A stretch of 64,000 nucleotides of DNA, taken from contig NZ_CP013612.1 in the NCBI RefSeq assembly GCF_001482385.1, positions 1,054,001 through 1,118,000 of the forward strand, in the 5' to 3' direction. The notes below the pieces were generated by a model. The model saw nothing but the letters and a program-made list of their open reading frames with translations. It made no database searches and had not been told where the DNA came from. Every line of letters starts with the position of its first letter. The stretch's first letter is position 1. A program made the position numbers and the translations under genes. This stretch comes from Pseudoalteromonas rubra. Its GTDB lineage: Bacteria; Pseudomonadota; Gammaproteobacteria; Enterobacterales; Alteromonadaceae. Of the stretch, positions 11,501 to 20,318 are shown piece by piece.

Positions 11501-14500
11501 CATTCAAAGTGAGCAAGACAGCAGCCTGATTGACGCACTGCAACAGCACCTGAGCGGCAACCTGCCGGATTACATGGTGCCGTCGGCTTACAGCTTTGTC
11601 AGTCAGTGGCCGCTGACGGCCAATGGCAAGCTGGACAAGCGAGCACTGCTGGCTCTGCCGGCTAAAACGGTGGAGCAGCCTTATCAGGCACCACAAACCG
11701 ACGCTGAAAAAATGGTGGTCGACATCGTCGCGTCGCTGTTGTCGCTGGACGTCGATACGGTGGGTGTCCATGCTAATTTCTTTGCGCTGGGGGGCCACTC
11801 ATTGTTGATTATGCAGCTGGTCAGTCAGCTGCGCGCACGTCAGTATCAGGCTGACGTGCAGGCCTTGTTCAGGGCACACACGCTACAGGACATGGCACGC
11901 CAGGTTCGGGCACTTGGGAGTGAGGAATCAAGTCGTGTGCCCGCCAATTTAATTCCGGCGGACTGTAGCAAAATCACCCCGCAGATGGTGACGCTCGTTG
12001 AGCTGGATGAGCAACAGCTCACGGATATTGCACAGACTATCCCCGGTGGCATGGCCAACATTCAGGACATCTACCCGCTGGCACCGCTGCAAGAAGGTGT
12101 GCTGTTTGTGCACACCATGAGTGAAGGGCAGGACCCGTATGTTACCAGCACCACATTTGAGTTCGACAGCCGCGAGTCCCTTGAGCGCTTTAAGTGGGCA
12201 TTGAATACGCTGATTGCCCGCCACGATGTGCTGCGCACCGCCATCTTATGGCGCAACCGCACCACGGCACTTCAGGTGGTACAGCGTGAGGTGGAGCTGC
12301 CCGTAACTGAGCTGGACTTTAGCGGGGAAAGCGATGTCCGGGCCGCGTTCAGTGCGCATGTGGCTGAGCAGCCGCTGTGGATTGAGCTGGAAAATGCGCC
12401 GTTGTTGCAACTGAGCGTGTGTGAAGACGCCGCGCAGGGCAAGCATTATGCGCTGTTATGTGAGCATCACCTGATCTCAGATCACGTGTCGCTGGAAATT
12501 CTGGTGCACGAGCTGACGGCACTGCTGCGGGGCAATGAAGCGAGCCTGGCAGAGCCGGTGCCCTATCGGGAGTTTGTCGGTCGCACGCTGGCACGCACCG
12601 CGAGTCTGGATACCGAGGCCTTTTTCACTCAGATGCTGGGAGATGTCAGCGAACCCACCCTGCCTTATGGTCTGACGGATGTGCTCAACGATGGCTCGGG
12701 CATTGAGACGGTGCATGTCACGCTGGATGACGCACAGGCGCAGCGCATTCGCCGCCTGACTCGTCAGTACCACAGCAGTCCGGCGGCGCTGTTCCACCTG
12801 GTCTGGGCTAAAGTGTTGGGTGTGTGTAGTGGTCAGTCAGAGGTGGTGTTCGGTACTGTCTTATCCGGTCGTATGAGCGATGATGGCCTGAGCAGCCAGC
12901 TGATGGGGATGATGATCAACACCCTGCCGCTGCGGGTGTCGCTGAGTGAGCAGGATGCAATGAGCCTGCTGGCACACATTAACGATGACCTGCGTGCATT
13001 GATGCCGTACGAGCAGGTGTCACTGGCCGAGGCGCAGCGTTGCAGTGGCGTGAGTGGTCAGCTGCCCCTGTTCAGCGCGATGCTGAACTACCGCCATTCG
13101 GCGACAGAGGAGTCGCAGCTGGAGCAGGATGCCGGATTTAGAGTCATCAGTAGTGAGGAGCGGACCAACTATCCGTTTAACCTGTCAGTGGATGATTTCG
13201 GCGATGGCTTTGGGTTTGAGCTTCAGGTAGACAAACGCGCCCCGGCGGCGCGCATTGCACAATATCTGCAAGTGACCCTGACTCAGGTGCTGGATTTACT
13301 GGACAGCCAGAGCAGCACTGCGGTGCAGAGTTTGTGTGTGCTGGATGGTGCAGAGCGCCAACAGCAGCTGCACAGCTGGAATGACACCGCGCTGGATTAT
13401 CCGCGAGAGCTGTGTATTCACGAATTGTTTGAGCAACAGGCCGCAGCGACCCCGGAGCAGATTGCACTGCGCTTTGGTGAGCAGACTCTGAGTTATGGCG
13501 AGCTGAACGCCAGAGCGAACCAGTTGGCCCATTATCTGCGCGCGGAGCACAATATCGGACCGGATTCGTTAGTGGGCTTATGTGTTGAGCGCTCACTGGA
13601 CATGGTGATCGGGATTTGGGGTATCCTCAAAGCCGGTGGTGCCTATGTCCCGCTGGACCCTGAGCTGCCTCCGGCACGCCTTAGCTATCTGGTTGAAGAT
13701 GCTAATGCGGCTGTGGTACTTAGCACAGCAGTGGTTGCCGGGCGAGTGAATCTTGGCGAAGCTAGCGTTACGCGACTGGATGAGTTCGATTTTAGCGCTT
13801 ATCCGGATATCAATATTGCAGTGAGTGATATTGGTCTGAACGCCCGCAATCTTGCCTATACCATTTACACGTCAGGTTCCACCGGGCTACCTAAAGGTGT
13901 GCTGGTTGAGCATCAGGCGCTGCACAACCGCATCGACTGGATGGATAACGAATACGGCTGTGGCCCGGACGACAGAATTTTGCAAAAGACCCCTTACAGT
14001 TTCGATGTATCTGTATGGGAATTCGTCTGGCCAATGCTCAAAGGCGCGCAGCTGGTGATTGCTAAACCGGGTGGCCATAAAGAGCCTGAATACCTCAGCG
14101 AGCTGATCGTGGCTGCGGGGATCACCAAACTACACTTTGTCCCCTCTATGCTGGGTGTGATGCTGGAGCATGGCGATCTGGCTCGTTGTACGTCCATTAA
14201 TCAGGTGTTCTGTAGTGGTGAAGCGCTGCAGATCAGCCATGTTGAACAGTTCAGAGCGAGTTTACCTTCGGCACAACTGCACAACTTATATGGTCCGACT
14301 GAAGCGGCCATTGATGTCAGCTACTGGGATTGCAGCCAGCCGCACGGCAGCAGCGTGCCGATCGGGAAACCAATCCAGAATATTCAGCTGGTGATCCTGG
14401 ATGAGGCCCTTAACCTGCTGCCACAAGGTGCCTGTGGTGAGCTGCACATCGGTGGTGAAGGTCTGGCGCGCGGCTATCATAACCGCCCTGAGCTGACAGC

Positions 14501-17500
14501 CGAACGGTTTATTGATAATCCGTTTGAGGATACATTGCCAAGCTCGCGACTCTATAAAACTGGCGATCTGGTGCGTTTTCGTGATGATGGCACCATAGAA
14601 TATATGGGCCGGATGGACCATCAGGTAAAAATTCGCGGATTGCGCATTGAGCTGGGTGAAATTGAATATCATATCGGTGAGCATCACGAAGTTGATTCCG
14701 CACTGGTCATGGCGTTGTCAGATACGCAGGGTAACCAGCGCCTGGTGGCATACGTTAAACCGCTTGCAGAGCAGGTGCAAGCGGCGCAGCAGACGCTGAT
14801 AGCGTCGATTGTTGAGACATTGGGTCAGTCATTAGCTGAGTACATGATCCCGGCCAGTTTCGTGTTGATTGACGAATGGCCACAAACTCCTAACGGTAAG
14901 ATTGACCGCAAGGCGCTACCAGCGCCTGAACAGGCGGATTTAAGCAGTGATTATGTGGCACCACAGGGCGATACCGAGCGCACGTTGGCAGCAATCTGGG
15001 CTGATGTTCTGAATCTGCCGGTAGAGCAAATTAGCCGTGATGCTAACTTTTTTGCTCTGGGTGGCCATTCTTTATTGGTTATGCAGCTGCTGTCCCGGGT
15101 TAAACAGCTGGGCTATCAGTGCCAGGCGCAGGCCTTGTTTAAGGCGGGTAGCCTGAGTGTGATGGCTGCGCATCTGGACGCACAACCCCAGGTTGAATTT
15201 GAATTCAGCGTGCCTCAAAACCTGATCCCCGAGCAGGCGAGCACCATTACCCCGGATATGTTGCCTTTGATTGAACTGACACAGGACAGCATAGACAGCT
15301 TGATTGCGCAGGTGCCTGGTGGCGCTGCAAACGTGCAGGATATGTATCCACTGGCACCGTTGCAAGAAGGGGTGCTGTTTGTGCACACGCTGAACCAGCA
15401 GCACGACCCTTATGTCAGTACCATGGCGTTTGAACTGGCGGATGAGTCGCAACTGGCACAACTCAAAGCTGAGCTGAACTTTGTGATCCAGCGCCACGAT
15501 GTGTTGCGTACCGCGATTTTCTGGCGTGGTCGTGCGCAGGCTGTGCAAGTTGTACTGCGCGAGGCACAACTGCCGGTCTCTGAGTTGCCGTTCGAGCGCG
15601 CGCAGATAAAAGCGCAGTTTGAAGACTATGTGGCCAATGCCGCGCATGGCTTTGAGCTGGAGTCAGCACCGCTGATCCAACTGATGGTGTCACCACAGGA
15701 CGAGCAGGGCAGAATTTATGCATTGCTGAAGTTCCATCACCTGATCACCGATCATGTCTCTTTGGAAATTTTGCTCTCAGAGCTGGGTGCACAAAACAAG
15801 GCTGAATTACCCGCACCACTGCCTTATCGTGAGTTTATCGCCCGTTCAATGGCGCAAAGCACTAAGCTGGATACGGCGGCGTTTTTCACCGAGCAGCTCG
15901 GCGACATTGATACCCCGACTTTGCCATTTGGCTTGTCCCAGGTGACCGGAGACGGCAATGCCGTAGCGGAATATAGCACTACGCTTGATATGGCGTTGTC
16001 GCAGCAGATCCGGGCATTATCGAGACACCTGCAATGCAGCCCGGCTGCGCTATTCCACCTTGCCTGGGCACAGGTATTGAGCACCAGCACAGGCCGTGAT
16101 GAGGTGATATTTGGCACAGTAATGTCAGGGCGCATGAATGGTATGCCTGGTATAGAAAACATGATGGGCATGTTGATCAATACTTTGCCGCTGCGCGTTT
16201 CGCTGGGACAGCAAAGTGCTCAGGTTGCTCTGAGAGAAGTTAACGACGCACTACAGGCATTGCTGCCTTACGAGCAGGTGTCGCTGGCTGAAGCGCAAAG
16301 CCACAGTGCCATCAGCGGTAATACGCCGCTGTTCAGCGCAATCCTCAACTACCGTCATACCGGGCATGATGCCGCGCAGGAGCAGGCTGCGTCTCACCGT
16401 GATGTGGGGGCCCCGAGTTTGCTGAGTACCCGTGAGCGTACCAATTACCCATTTGATCTGTCTGTTAACGATCTGGGCGAGCAAGCCAGCTTTACGCTGG
16501 ACTTCCAGATTGAGCAAACGGTTGAGGCTGCGCGCATTGCTGACTGGATGGAAACAGCACTGCATGGGTTGGTGAATGCACTGCAAGATAATAGCAATCA
16601 GCCTGTGTCGACGCTGACGGTCTTACCGCCTGCTGAGATAGCGCTACAAGACACGTGGCAGAGTGAGCGAGCTAACTATCCGCGGCTGTCTTGTATTCAT
16701 GAGTTGTTTGAGTTGCAGGCTGCGGCGACACCGAATGAGGTGGCGGTGCAGCTGGATGACCAGATGCTCAGTTATGGTGAGCTGAATGCGCGTGCCAACC
16801 AATTAGCATCGTATCTGCGAGAAACACATCAGATTGGTGCCGGTGCTTTAGTGGGCTTATGTCTGGGCCGCTCTGTAGAATTGCTGGTTGCAACCCTGGC
16901 GATTCTGAAAGCCGGTGGCGCTTATGTCCCGCTGGATCCCACTTATCCGGAATCTCGCCTGGCCTATATGCTTGAAGATACTCAGCTAACTGTGGTCCTG
17001 ACTGAGCAAGCGCAGCATGAAGTGCTGGCCTTCAGCTCGGTGGCAAAAATCACGTTAGACACCTTAGATGCGCCCTGGTCTGCACTGAGTGTATTAGATC
17101 TGCCCAGGGCTGAAGGGCTAACGGCGCAGTCGATTGCTTATGTGATTTACACGTCAGGCTCTACGGGCACGCCCAAGGGCGTGATGACACCGCACCGGGC
17201 AGTCAATCGTCTGGTTTACGACCCTAACTTTATGGCCCTGAACAACCAGACCGTATTCCTGCAAAGCGCCAATATCGCCTTTGATGCAGCCACCCTGGAA
17301 ATTTGGGGGCCACTGCTGAATGGCGGACGCTGTGTGTTGTACCCCGAGACTTATCTGTCACTGGATGGGATCAACAAGGTGTTGAGCTCGCAGGGGATTA
17401 CTGCAATGTGGCTGACCTCGGGTTTGTTCACGGAATGGAGTAAGGTGTGTGGCGAATTAGAGTCACACACATTGGCATTACAAACTGTGCTGGCCGGGGG

Positions 17501-18527
17501 CGATGTGCTTAATCCACAAGCCGTCACCGCTGTGCAAACAGGGCTGCCCAAGGTCACCGTAATCAATGGATATGGCCCCACCGAAAATACCACCTTTACC
17601 TGTTGCTATCCGGTCCCGGCTGATCAGGATATCAGCGCCGGTGTACCCATTGGTCGAGGTGTGCAGGGGGATCATATTCTGGTTCTAAGCCCGCAAGGAC
17701 GTCAATTGCCTCAAGGTGTAGTCGGTGAGCTGTGTGTCGGAGGAGACGGTCTGGCATTGGGTTATTTGAATCAGCCGCAGTTGAGTAAAGCGCGGTTTAT
17801 TACAAACCCCTATTTTTCTGAGCCGGGACAAGCGGCTGAGTTGTATCGTACCGGTGATTTGGTGCGGTTTAAGCCCGATGGTTTAGTGGAATATGTGGGC
17901 CGTATTGACGACCAGATTAAGATCCGGGGTTTCCGGGTGGAACTGGGCGAGATAGAGGCTGCACTGAATGCGGATGAGCGGGTTGCGCAGTCTCTGGTTG
18001 TGGTAAATAAAGCGCGCGGCCTGATCGTTGCGTATGTTGAGCCAAACCCTCTGCAACAAACCGATGACCTAACCGAACAGCTCATGGCCAGTATGTCTGC
18101 CTGTTTACCACCTTATATGGTGCCTTCGGCCTGGCAATTAATTACATCCTGGCCATTGACCACCAATGGCAAAATAGACAGAAAGGCATTGCCGGACGTT
18201 GCGCTAACAGCCATGACTGAAGAATATGTTGCACCGCAAACCGCGCTGGAGCAGCAACTGGTTGATGTGGTGGCACGGCTGCTGGAGGTGGAGTCCGATA
18301 CCATCAGTATGTCGGCGAATTTCTTTGACCTGGGCGGGCACTCGCTATTGATGATGCGATTACTCAGTGAGATTAAAGCGCACTGGCAAATTGAGTTGAG
18401 TGTGGCTGAGGTCTTTGAATGCCAGTACCTTGGCGAGGTTGCTGAGCTGATCCACAGCGAAGTGGCTTTAAGCTCGGCCTTTGATGATAGCGATATCGAT
18501 GAGGACGAAGAGGTGCTGGAAATCTGA
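8523..18527 (+). CDS. NRPS, three adenylation modules, no thioesterase
   Basis: Second NRPS of the assembly line, 3334 aa. Residues ~1-50 resemble a TubC-type N-terminal docking domain (LVSLLQDKLILVS...). Then follow a standard C domain (HHIASDG near 9155), A4 (~10150-11690), T4 (near 11790), dual-type C (HHLISDH near 12465), A5 (~13400-14960), T5 (near 15060), a second dual-type C (HHLITDH near 15735), A6 (~16690-18200) and T6 (near 18335). Hand-read pockets are A4 DIESIGTVT (closest to lysine-type codes, tentative), A5 DVWHFSLID (serine) and A6 DALWLGGTF (valine-like). No thioesterase, reductase or terminal C domain follows T6. Only ~40 residues remain, ending in a very acidic tail. The gene is translationally coupled to the preceding NRPS and followed by a terminator. 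Confidence 0.95.
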   Translation: MKPQQLVSLLQDKLILVSVSDGSLVVEAEKGAVTAEIAQLIRDNKTQLLAYLSDSEAQPKREAVTPRAEQYQTLAPLSFSQRRLWFIDQLQQGSAQYNMPALMTVTGELDLAVAERACQAIIRRHEILRTVVVDGENGARQHIRDEVTFAIAHSDLTTLEASARVAQLEALIDEELNTPFDLTQDVMMRARYILLADPGSAQQDGVLLFNMHHIASDGWSIELLSQEFLTLYRAFAQGAEDPLPELAIQYADYALWQQTWLQENVLESQLSYWQETLADAPSVHSLPLKQARPEEKQSAAGCQSFSLNSTLSQQLTTVAQRNEMSPFMLVHSALSWVLAQHSNQQDILIGTPVANRLQSELEPLIGFFVNNLVLRTQTQHATLGDYFAHVREVHRDAQDNQDVPFEQLVERLNVERSLSHDPLFQIMLSMDSDFGVSDQSDVGLDGLRFGQYEREIVSLKYDIDIDITPQDGGYVLRWTYDLALFDADYIATLNRHLIRAIHLFSNSFASTALAQLSLMDTQEQQAYLADLCGPSVALSAMPVHQLIETRAVQSDARIVVKSHEGTLTYQQLNERANQLAHYLRAEHQVGPNTLVGLCVGRSLEMMVAVLAILKAGGAYVPLDPDYPQERLAYMVEDTGLSVVLTQQKVAGILNDFNVTAVPLDNASQFANYPVSNPDVALTPDNLAYVMYTSGSTGNPKGVMISHHNLINFAANCEQRYEITEADNVLQFSTMNFDIFVEEWLATLTQGATLVLRDEEVSLSREAFIAFCDNHAISVASLPTAFWHMLALSEAELESLALRLVIVGGEALDKHSVASLKPGFVLLNTYGPTETTVTTSGYAISGGYDDPRAVPIGRANVNTATLVLSEQLTLCPPGVVGELYVSGQCLASGYLHQSELTAERFIDNPYFDPANPALSARLYKTGDLVRIGADGEIEFVGRSDDQVKIRGFRVELGEIETQLMSHERIESAVVLAEAATLDGTNRGGKVLRAFIQSEQDSSLIDALQQHLSGNLPDYMVPSAYSFVSQWPLTANGKLDKRALLALPAKTVEQPYQAPQTDAEKMVVDIVASLLSLDVDTVGVHANFFALGGHSLLIMQLVSQLRARQYQADVQALFRAHTLQDMARQVRALGSEESSRVPANLIPADCSKITPQMVTLVELDEQQLTDIAQTIPGGMANIQDIYPLAPLQEGVLFVHTMSEGQDPYVTSTTFEFDSRESLERFKWALNTLIARHDVLRTAILWRNRTTALQVVQREVELPVTELDFSGESDVRAAFSAHVAEQPLWIELENAPLLQLSVCEDAAQGKHYALLCEHHLISDHVSLEILVHELTALLRGNEASLAEPVPYREFVGRTLARTASLDTEAFFTQMLGDVSEPTLPYGLTDVLNDGSGIETVHVTLDDAQAQRIRRLTRQYHSSPAALFHLVWAKVLGVCSGQSEVVFGTVLSGRMSDDGLSSQLMGMMINTLPLRVSLSEQDAMSLLAHINDDLRALMPYEQVSLAEAQRCSGVSGQLPLFSAMLNYRHSATEESQLEQDAGFRVISSEERTNYPFNLSVDDFGDGFGFELQVDKRAPAARIAQYLQVTLTQVLDLLDSQSSTAVQSLCVLDGAERQQQLHSWNDTALDYPRELCIHELFEQQAAATPEQIALRFGEQTLSYGELNARANQLAHYLRAEHNIGPDSLVGLCVERSLDMVIGIWGILKAGGAYVPLDPELPPARLSYLVEDANAAVVLSTAVVAGRVNLGEASVTRLDEFDFSAYPDINIAVSDIGLNARNLAYTIYTSGSTGLPKGVLVEHQALHNRIDWMDNEYGCGPDDRILQKTPYSFDVSVWEFVWPMLKGAQLVIAKPGGHKEPEYLSELIVAAGITKLHFVPSMLGVMLEHGDLARCTSINQVFCSGEALQISHVEQFRASLPSAQLHNLYGPTEAAIDVSYWDCSQPHGSSVPIGKPIQNIQLVILDEALNLLPQGACGELHIGGEGLARGYHNRPELTAERFIDNPFEDTLPSSRLYKTGDLVRFRDDGTIEYMGRMDHQVKIRGLRIELGEIEYHIGEHHEVDSALVMALSDTQGNQRLVAYVKPLAEQVQAAQQTLIASIVETLGQSLAEYMIPASFVLIDEWPQTPNGKIDRKALPAPEQADLSSDYVAPQGDTERTLAAIWADVLNLPVEQISRDANFFALGGHSLLVMQLLSRVKQLGYQCQAQALFKAGSLSVMAAHLDAQPQVEFEFSVPQNLIPEQASTITPDMLPLIELTQDSIDSLIAQVPGGAANVQDMYPLAPLQEGVLFVHTLNQQHDPYVSTMAFELADESQLAQLKAELNFVIQRHDVLRTAIFWRGRAQAVQVVLREAQLPVSELPFERAQIKAQFEDYVANAAHGFELESAPLIQLMVSPQDEQGRIYALLKFHHLITDHVSLEILLSELGAQNKAELPAPLPYREFIARSMAQSTKLDTAAFFTEQLGDIDTPTLPFGLSQVTGDGNAVAEYSTTLDMALSQQIRALSRHLQCSPAALFHLAWAQVLSTSTGRDEVIFGTVMSGRMNGMPGIENMMGMLINTLPLRVSLGQQSAQVALREVNDALQALLPYEQVSLAEAQSHSAISGNTPLFSAILNYRHTGHDAAQEQAASHRDVGAPSLLSTRERTNYPFDLSVNDLGEQASFTLDFQIEQTVEAARIADWMETALHGLVNALQDNSNQPVSTLTVLPPAEIALQDTWQSERANYPRLSCIHELFELQAAATPNEVAVQLDDQMLSYGELNARANQLASYLRETHQIGAGALVGLCLGRSVELLVATLAILKAGGAYVPLDPTYPESRLAYMLEDTQLTVVLTEQAQHEVLAFSSVAKITLDTLDAPWSALSVLDLPRAEGLTAQSIAYVIYTSGSTGTPKGVMTPHRAVNRLVYDPNFMALNNQTVFLQSANIAFDAATLEIWGPLLNGGRCVLYPETYLSLDGINKVLSSQGITAMWLTSGLFTEWSKVCGELESHTLALQTVLAGGDVLNPQAVTAVQTGLPKVTVINGYGPTENTTFTCCYPVPADQDISAGVPIGRGVQGDHILVLSPQGRQLPQGVVGELCVGGDGLALGYLNQPQLSKARFITNPYFSEPGQAAELYRTGDLVRFKPDGLVEYVGRIDDQIKIRGFRVELGEIEAALNADERVAQSLVVVNKARGLIVAYVEPNPLQQTDDLTEQLMASMSACLPPYMVPSAWQLITSWPLTTNGKIDRKALPDVALTAMTEEYVAPQTALEQQLVDVVARLLEVESDTISMSANFFDLGGHSLLMMRLLSEIKAHWQIELSVAEVFECQYLGEVAELIHSEVALSSAFDDSDIDEDEEVLEI

Positions 18528-18534
18528 GCCCTGT

Positions 18535-18576
18535 AAAGCAGCCCGGGGGACAGCCCCTGGGTTGCTTTTATTTTGT
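18535..18576 (+). terminator. Rho-independent terminator after the NRPS operon
   Basis: AGCAGCCCGGGG pairs with CCCCTGGGTTGCT (two G-U pairs), followed by CTTTTATTTTG. It starts 8 bp after the NRPS stop codon and marks the operon end. Confidence 0.85.
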
Positions 18577-18991
18577 TGTGAATTTTTTGTGTTTTAAGTT
18601 GTGGTTAACTTTCTGGTTCTAATTAAACATATCGGCTTGTTTGGACACCTGTGTCACGCACCTTTCATAAATTTAATTTATGTTCTCTCTCAAGGTTCTA
18701 CTTATTTAATGCTTGATTAATATTGAATTTTTATCTCTTCTTGCGAGTGATAGAGTATTTGTGACAAGGCTGTCACCTAGCTTACAGAATTAAACAATTG
18801 TGCACATTTATCAACCTTGGAGAAAGTAATTAACATGTTAATATCTCCTCCATGAAAATGAGCAAACACAAATAAACAACACCGTTTGCTAGCGCTGTGG
18901 GTAATCAGCCTGGATGGTGTTTAAGACTTAACTCAGGCAAAGCATTGCCTGGCAGTATTATTCTTTATTGGATGGATTTACGGAGATGATT
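18577..18991. other. AT-rich intergenic region with two GTGTC/GTGACA dyads
   Basis: No convincing gene. It holds a dyad GACAC-CT-GTGTC (18644-18655), a second dyad GTGACA-AGGC-TGTCAC (18761-18776) and a 12-bp palindrome TTAACATGTTAA (18830-18841). These may be operators for the downstream lipoprotein gene. The regulator is unknown, and the spacing does not fit a CRP site. Confidence 0.4.
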
Positions 18992-19663
18992 ATGAACAAC
19001 GTCAACAAAGGATTAGGGCTTGCAGTTTTGCTGGGTTTATCAGCAGCCCTGACTGGATGTGGTGAAGGTAGTGACGAGCTGGACGAGCAGCTGAGCCATG
19101 ATGCGAAAATGTCTTTTGTTAACTCTCTGGACTATATGGCCGATTTTCACGCGAAAAGAAGGTCTATCAGTTCGGGTTATAGTGGTCTATTTGACAGCGG
19201 CAGTGTGGTGTCAGCGGATGTACCTGCAAAAGAAGTGGGCAAGACATACAGCTACAGCTACAAAGCCATCAATAACATGATCAACCTGGGTGTTAAAGAC
19301 AGCAACAGTGGTGAAAAGCAAGAGCGTATGAATACTACGTTGAAAGATGGTGCCAACCTGTGGGTGATTGCCTGGGAATCAGACGGCGAACGCAGTTTGT
19401 CTGTGGTTGGCAAAAAGCAGGAAAATAAAGCGGATGTTTTTAACGTGCGTTTGTTTGCCAATGGCAGCTATGACGTGATGGTTGGAGGCGAAAAAGTCAC
19501 CACCACCGAAAAAGGCCAGGTGACCGCTTATTATGAAGTCAGCAGTTGTGCTGACGGGCTTGAGGTTGCTGGTAACGCGATTGATTTGTGTAATGGTGAT
19601 TTTGGTCAGTCATATCTGTTGGTGGTTGATGCCAATGGTAAGCGTGTTATGGCGTCAGAATAA
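18992..19663 (+). CDS. Predicted lipoprotein of unknown function
   Basis: About 223 aa from the ATG at 18992, preceded by ACGGAG at a good distance. A TTG 24 bp upstream in the same frame lacks this. The N-terminus is a signal peptide with lipobox LTGC, so the mature protein should be lipid-anchored in the envelope. The remainder is polar with two cysteines (SSCADGL, DLCNGDF) that could form a disulfide. I recognise no family. It is transcribed alone between two terminators, with a long upstream region that carries dyad sequences. Confidence 0.8.
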   Translation: MNNVNKGLGLAVLLGLSAALTGCGEGSDELDEQLSHDAKMSFVNSLDYMADFHAKRRSISSGYSGLFDSGSVVSADVPAKEVGKTYSYSYKAINNMINLGVKDSNSGEKQERMNTTLKDGANLWVIAWESDGERSLSVVGKKQENKADVFNVRLFANGSYDVMVGGEKVTTTEKGQVTAYYEVSSCADGLEVAGNAIDLCNGDFGQSYLLVVDANGKRVMASE

Positions 19664-19669
19664 ATACAA

Positions 19670-19712
19670 ACACGCGCGGTGTGCTGAGCCACCGCGCGTG
19701 TTCGTGATTTTT
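19670..19712. terminator. Bidirectional hairpin between convergent genes
   Basis: Perfect 12-bp stem ACACGCGCGGTG / CACCGCGCGTGT with an 8-nt loop, followed by TCGTGATTTTTA. It lies between the lipoprotein gene and the convergent doxX-like gene. Confidence 0.75.
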
Positions 19713-19722
19713 ACTTCAGGTA

Positions 19723-20169
19723 TTAAGCCAGTTTGCCAGTTACAATTGGCTGAGAGGCCAGTATTTTTTGGTCGATACTGAATTTACCTGCACCATAGGC
19801 GGCCAGCGCCAGGAAACCACCCGCCATCGCAACATTTTTGAAGAACATAATAAACTGCATTTGATCTGCCAGATCAAAGTGGAACAACAGTGCGCTAACC
19901 AGACTAAACCCAGCGAATGCAATGGCTGTCAGACGAGTGAGCAGGCCACCCAGTATCATCAGACCACCGATTAACTCAAAGGCAATAACCAGTGGCAGTA
20001 ACTCGCCAGGCAGACCGCTTGATGCCATATACTGTGCGTTACCCTCAAAATACTGGATCTTGTTCATCGCTGCGAGAATAAAGATGGCCGACAAGCCAAT
20101 GCGTGCAAGCAGTGCAGCAATATGAGACAGCGTTGTGTTTTGGTCGAATAGTTGAATTAATTTAGTCAT
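19723..20169 (-). CDS. DoxX family membrane protein
   Basis: 148 aa from an ATG preceded by GAGGAAAC. A longer version starting at 20226 has a non-hydrophobic extension and no ribosome site. Four hydrophobic segments with typical DoxX features are visible: ARIGLSAIFILAAMNKIQYF, the LPLVIAFELIGGLMILGGL block and the FFKNVAMAGGFLALAAYG block. DoxX proteins are small inner-membrane proteins linked to redox or thiol stress in some bacteria. Their activity is poorly defined. It lies downstream of the LysR gene on the same strand, so the LysR may control it as well as the divergent reductase. Confidence 0.85.
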   Translation of the reverse strand: MTKLIQLFDQNTTLSHIAALLARIGLSAIFILAAMNKIQYFEGNAQYMASSGLPGELLPLVIAFELIGGLMILGGLLTRLTAIAFAGFSLVSALLFHFDLADQMQFIMFFKNVAMAGGFLALAAYGAGKFSIDQKILASQPIVTGKLA

Positions 20170-20318
20170 TACCGTTTCCTCAAGTGCGTAATATTTAAGC
20201 CAGGGCTTGCGGGAAACGTGCTTCATTGTTTTCCCCTCAGCCGATATGAAACAGTATAAATTCGTTTTTAGTTTTTAAAATTTCTAAAAATCGCACTAAT
20301 TGTTCTTTTAAATAGAAT

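Noticed and set aside
1..18527. Many antisense and off-frame ORFs inside the NRPS genes
   Set aside because: GC-rich codon use of the true frame opens shadow frames. None has a start region or recognisable domain.
18761..18776. CRP-like site
   Set aside because: The gap between the TGTGA and TCAC halves is 8 rather than 6 bases.
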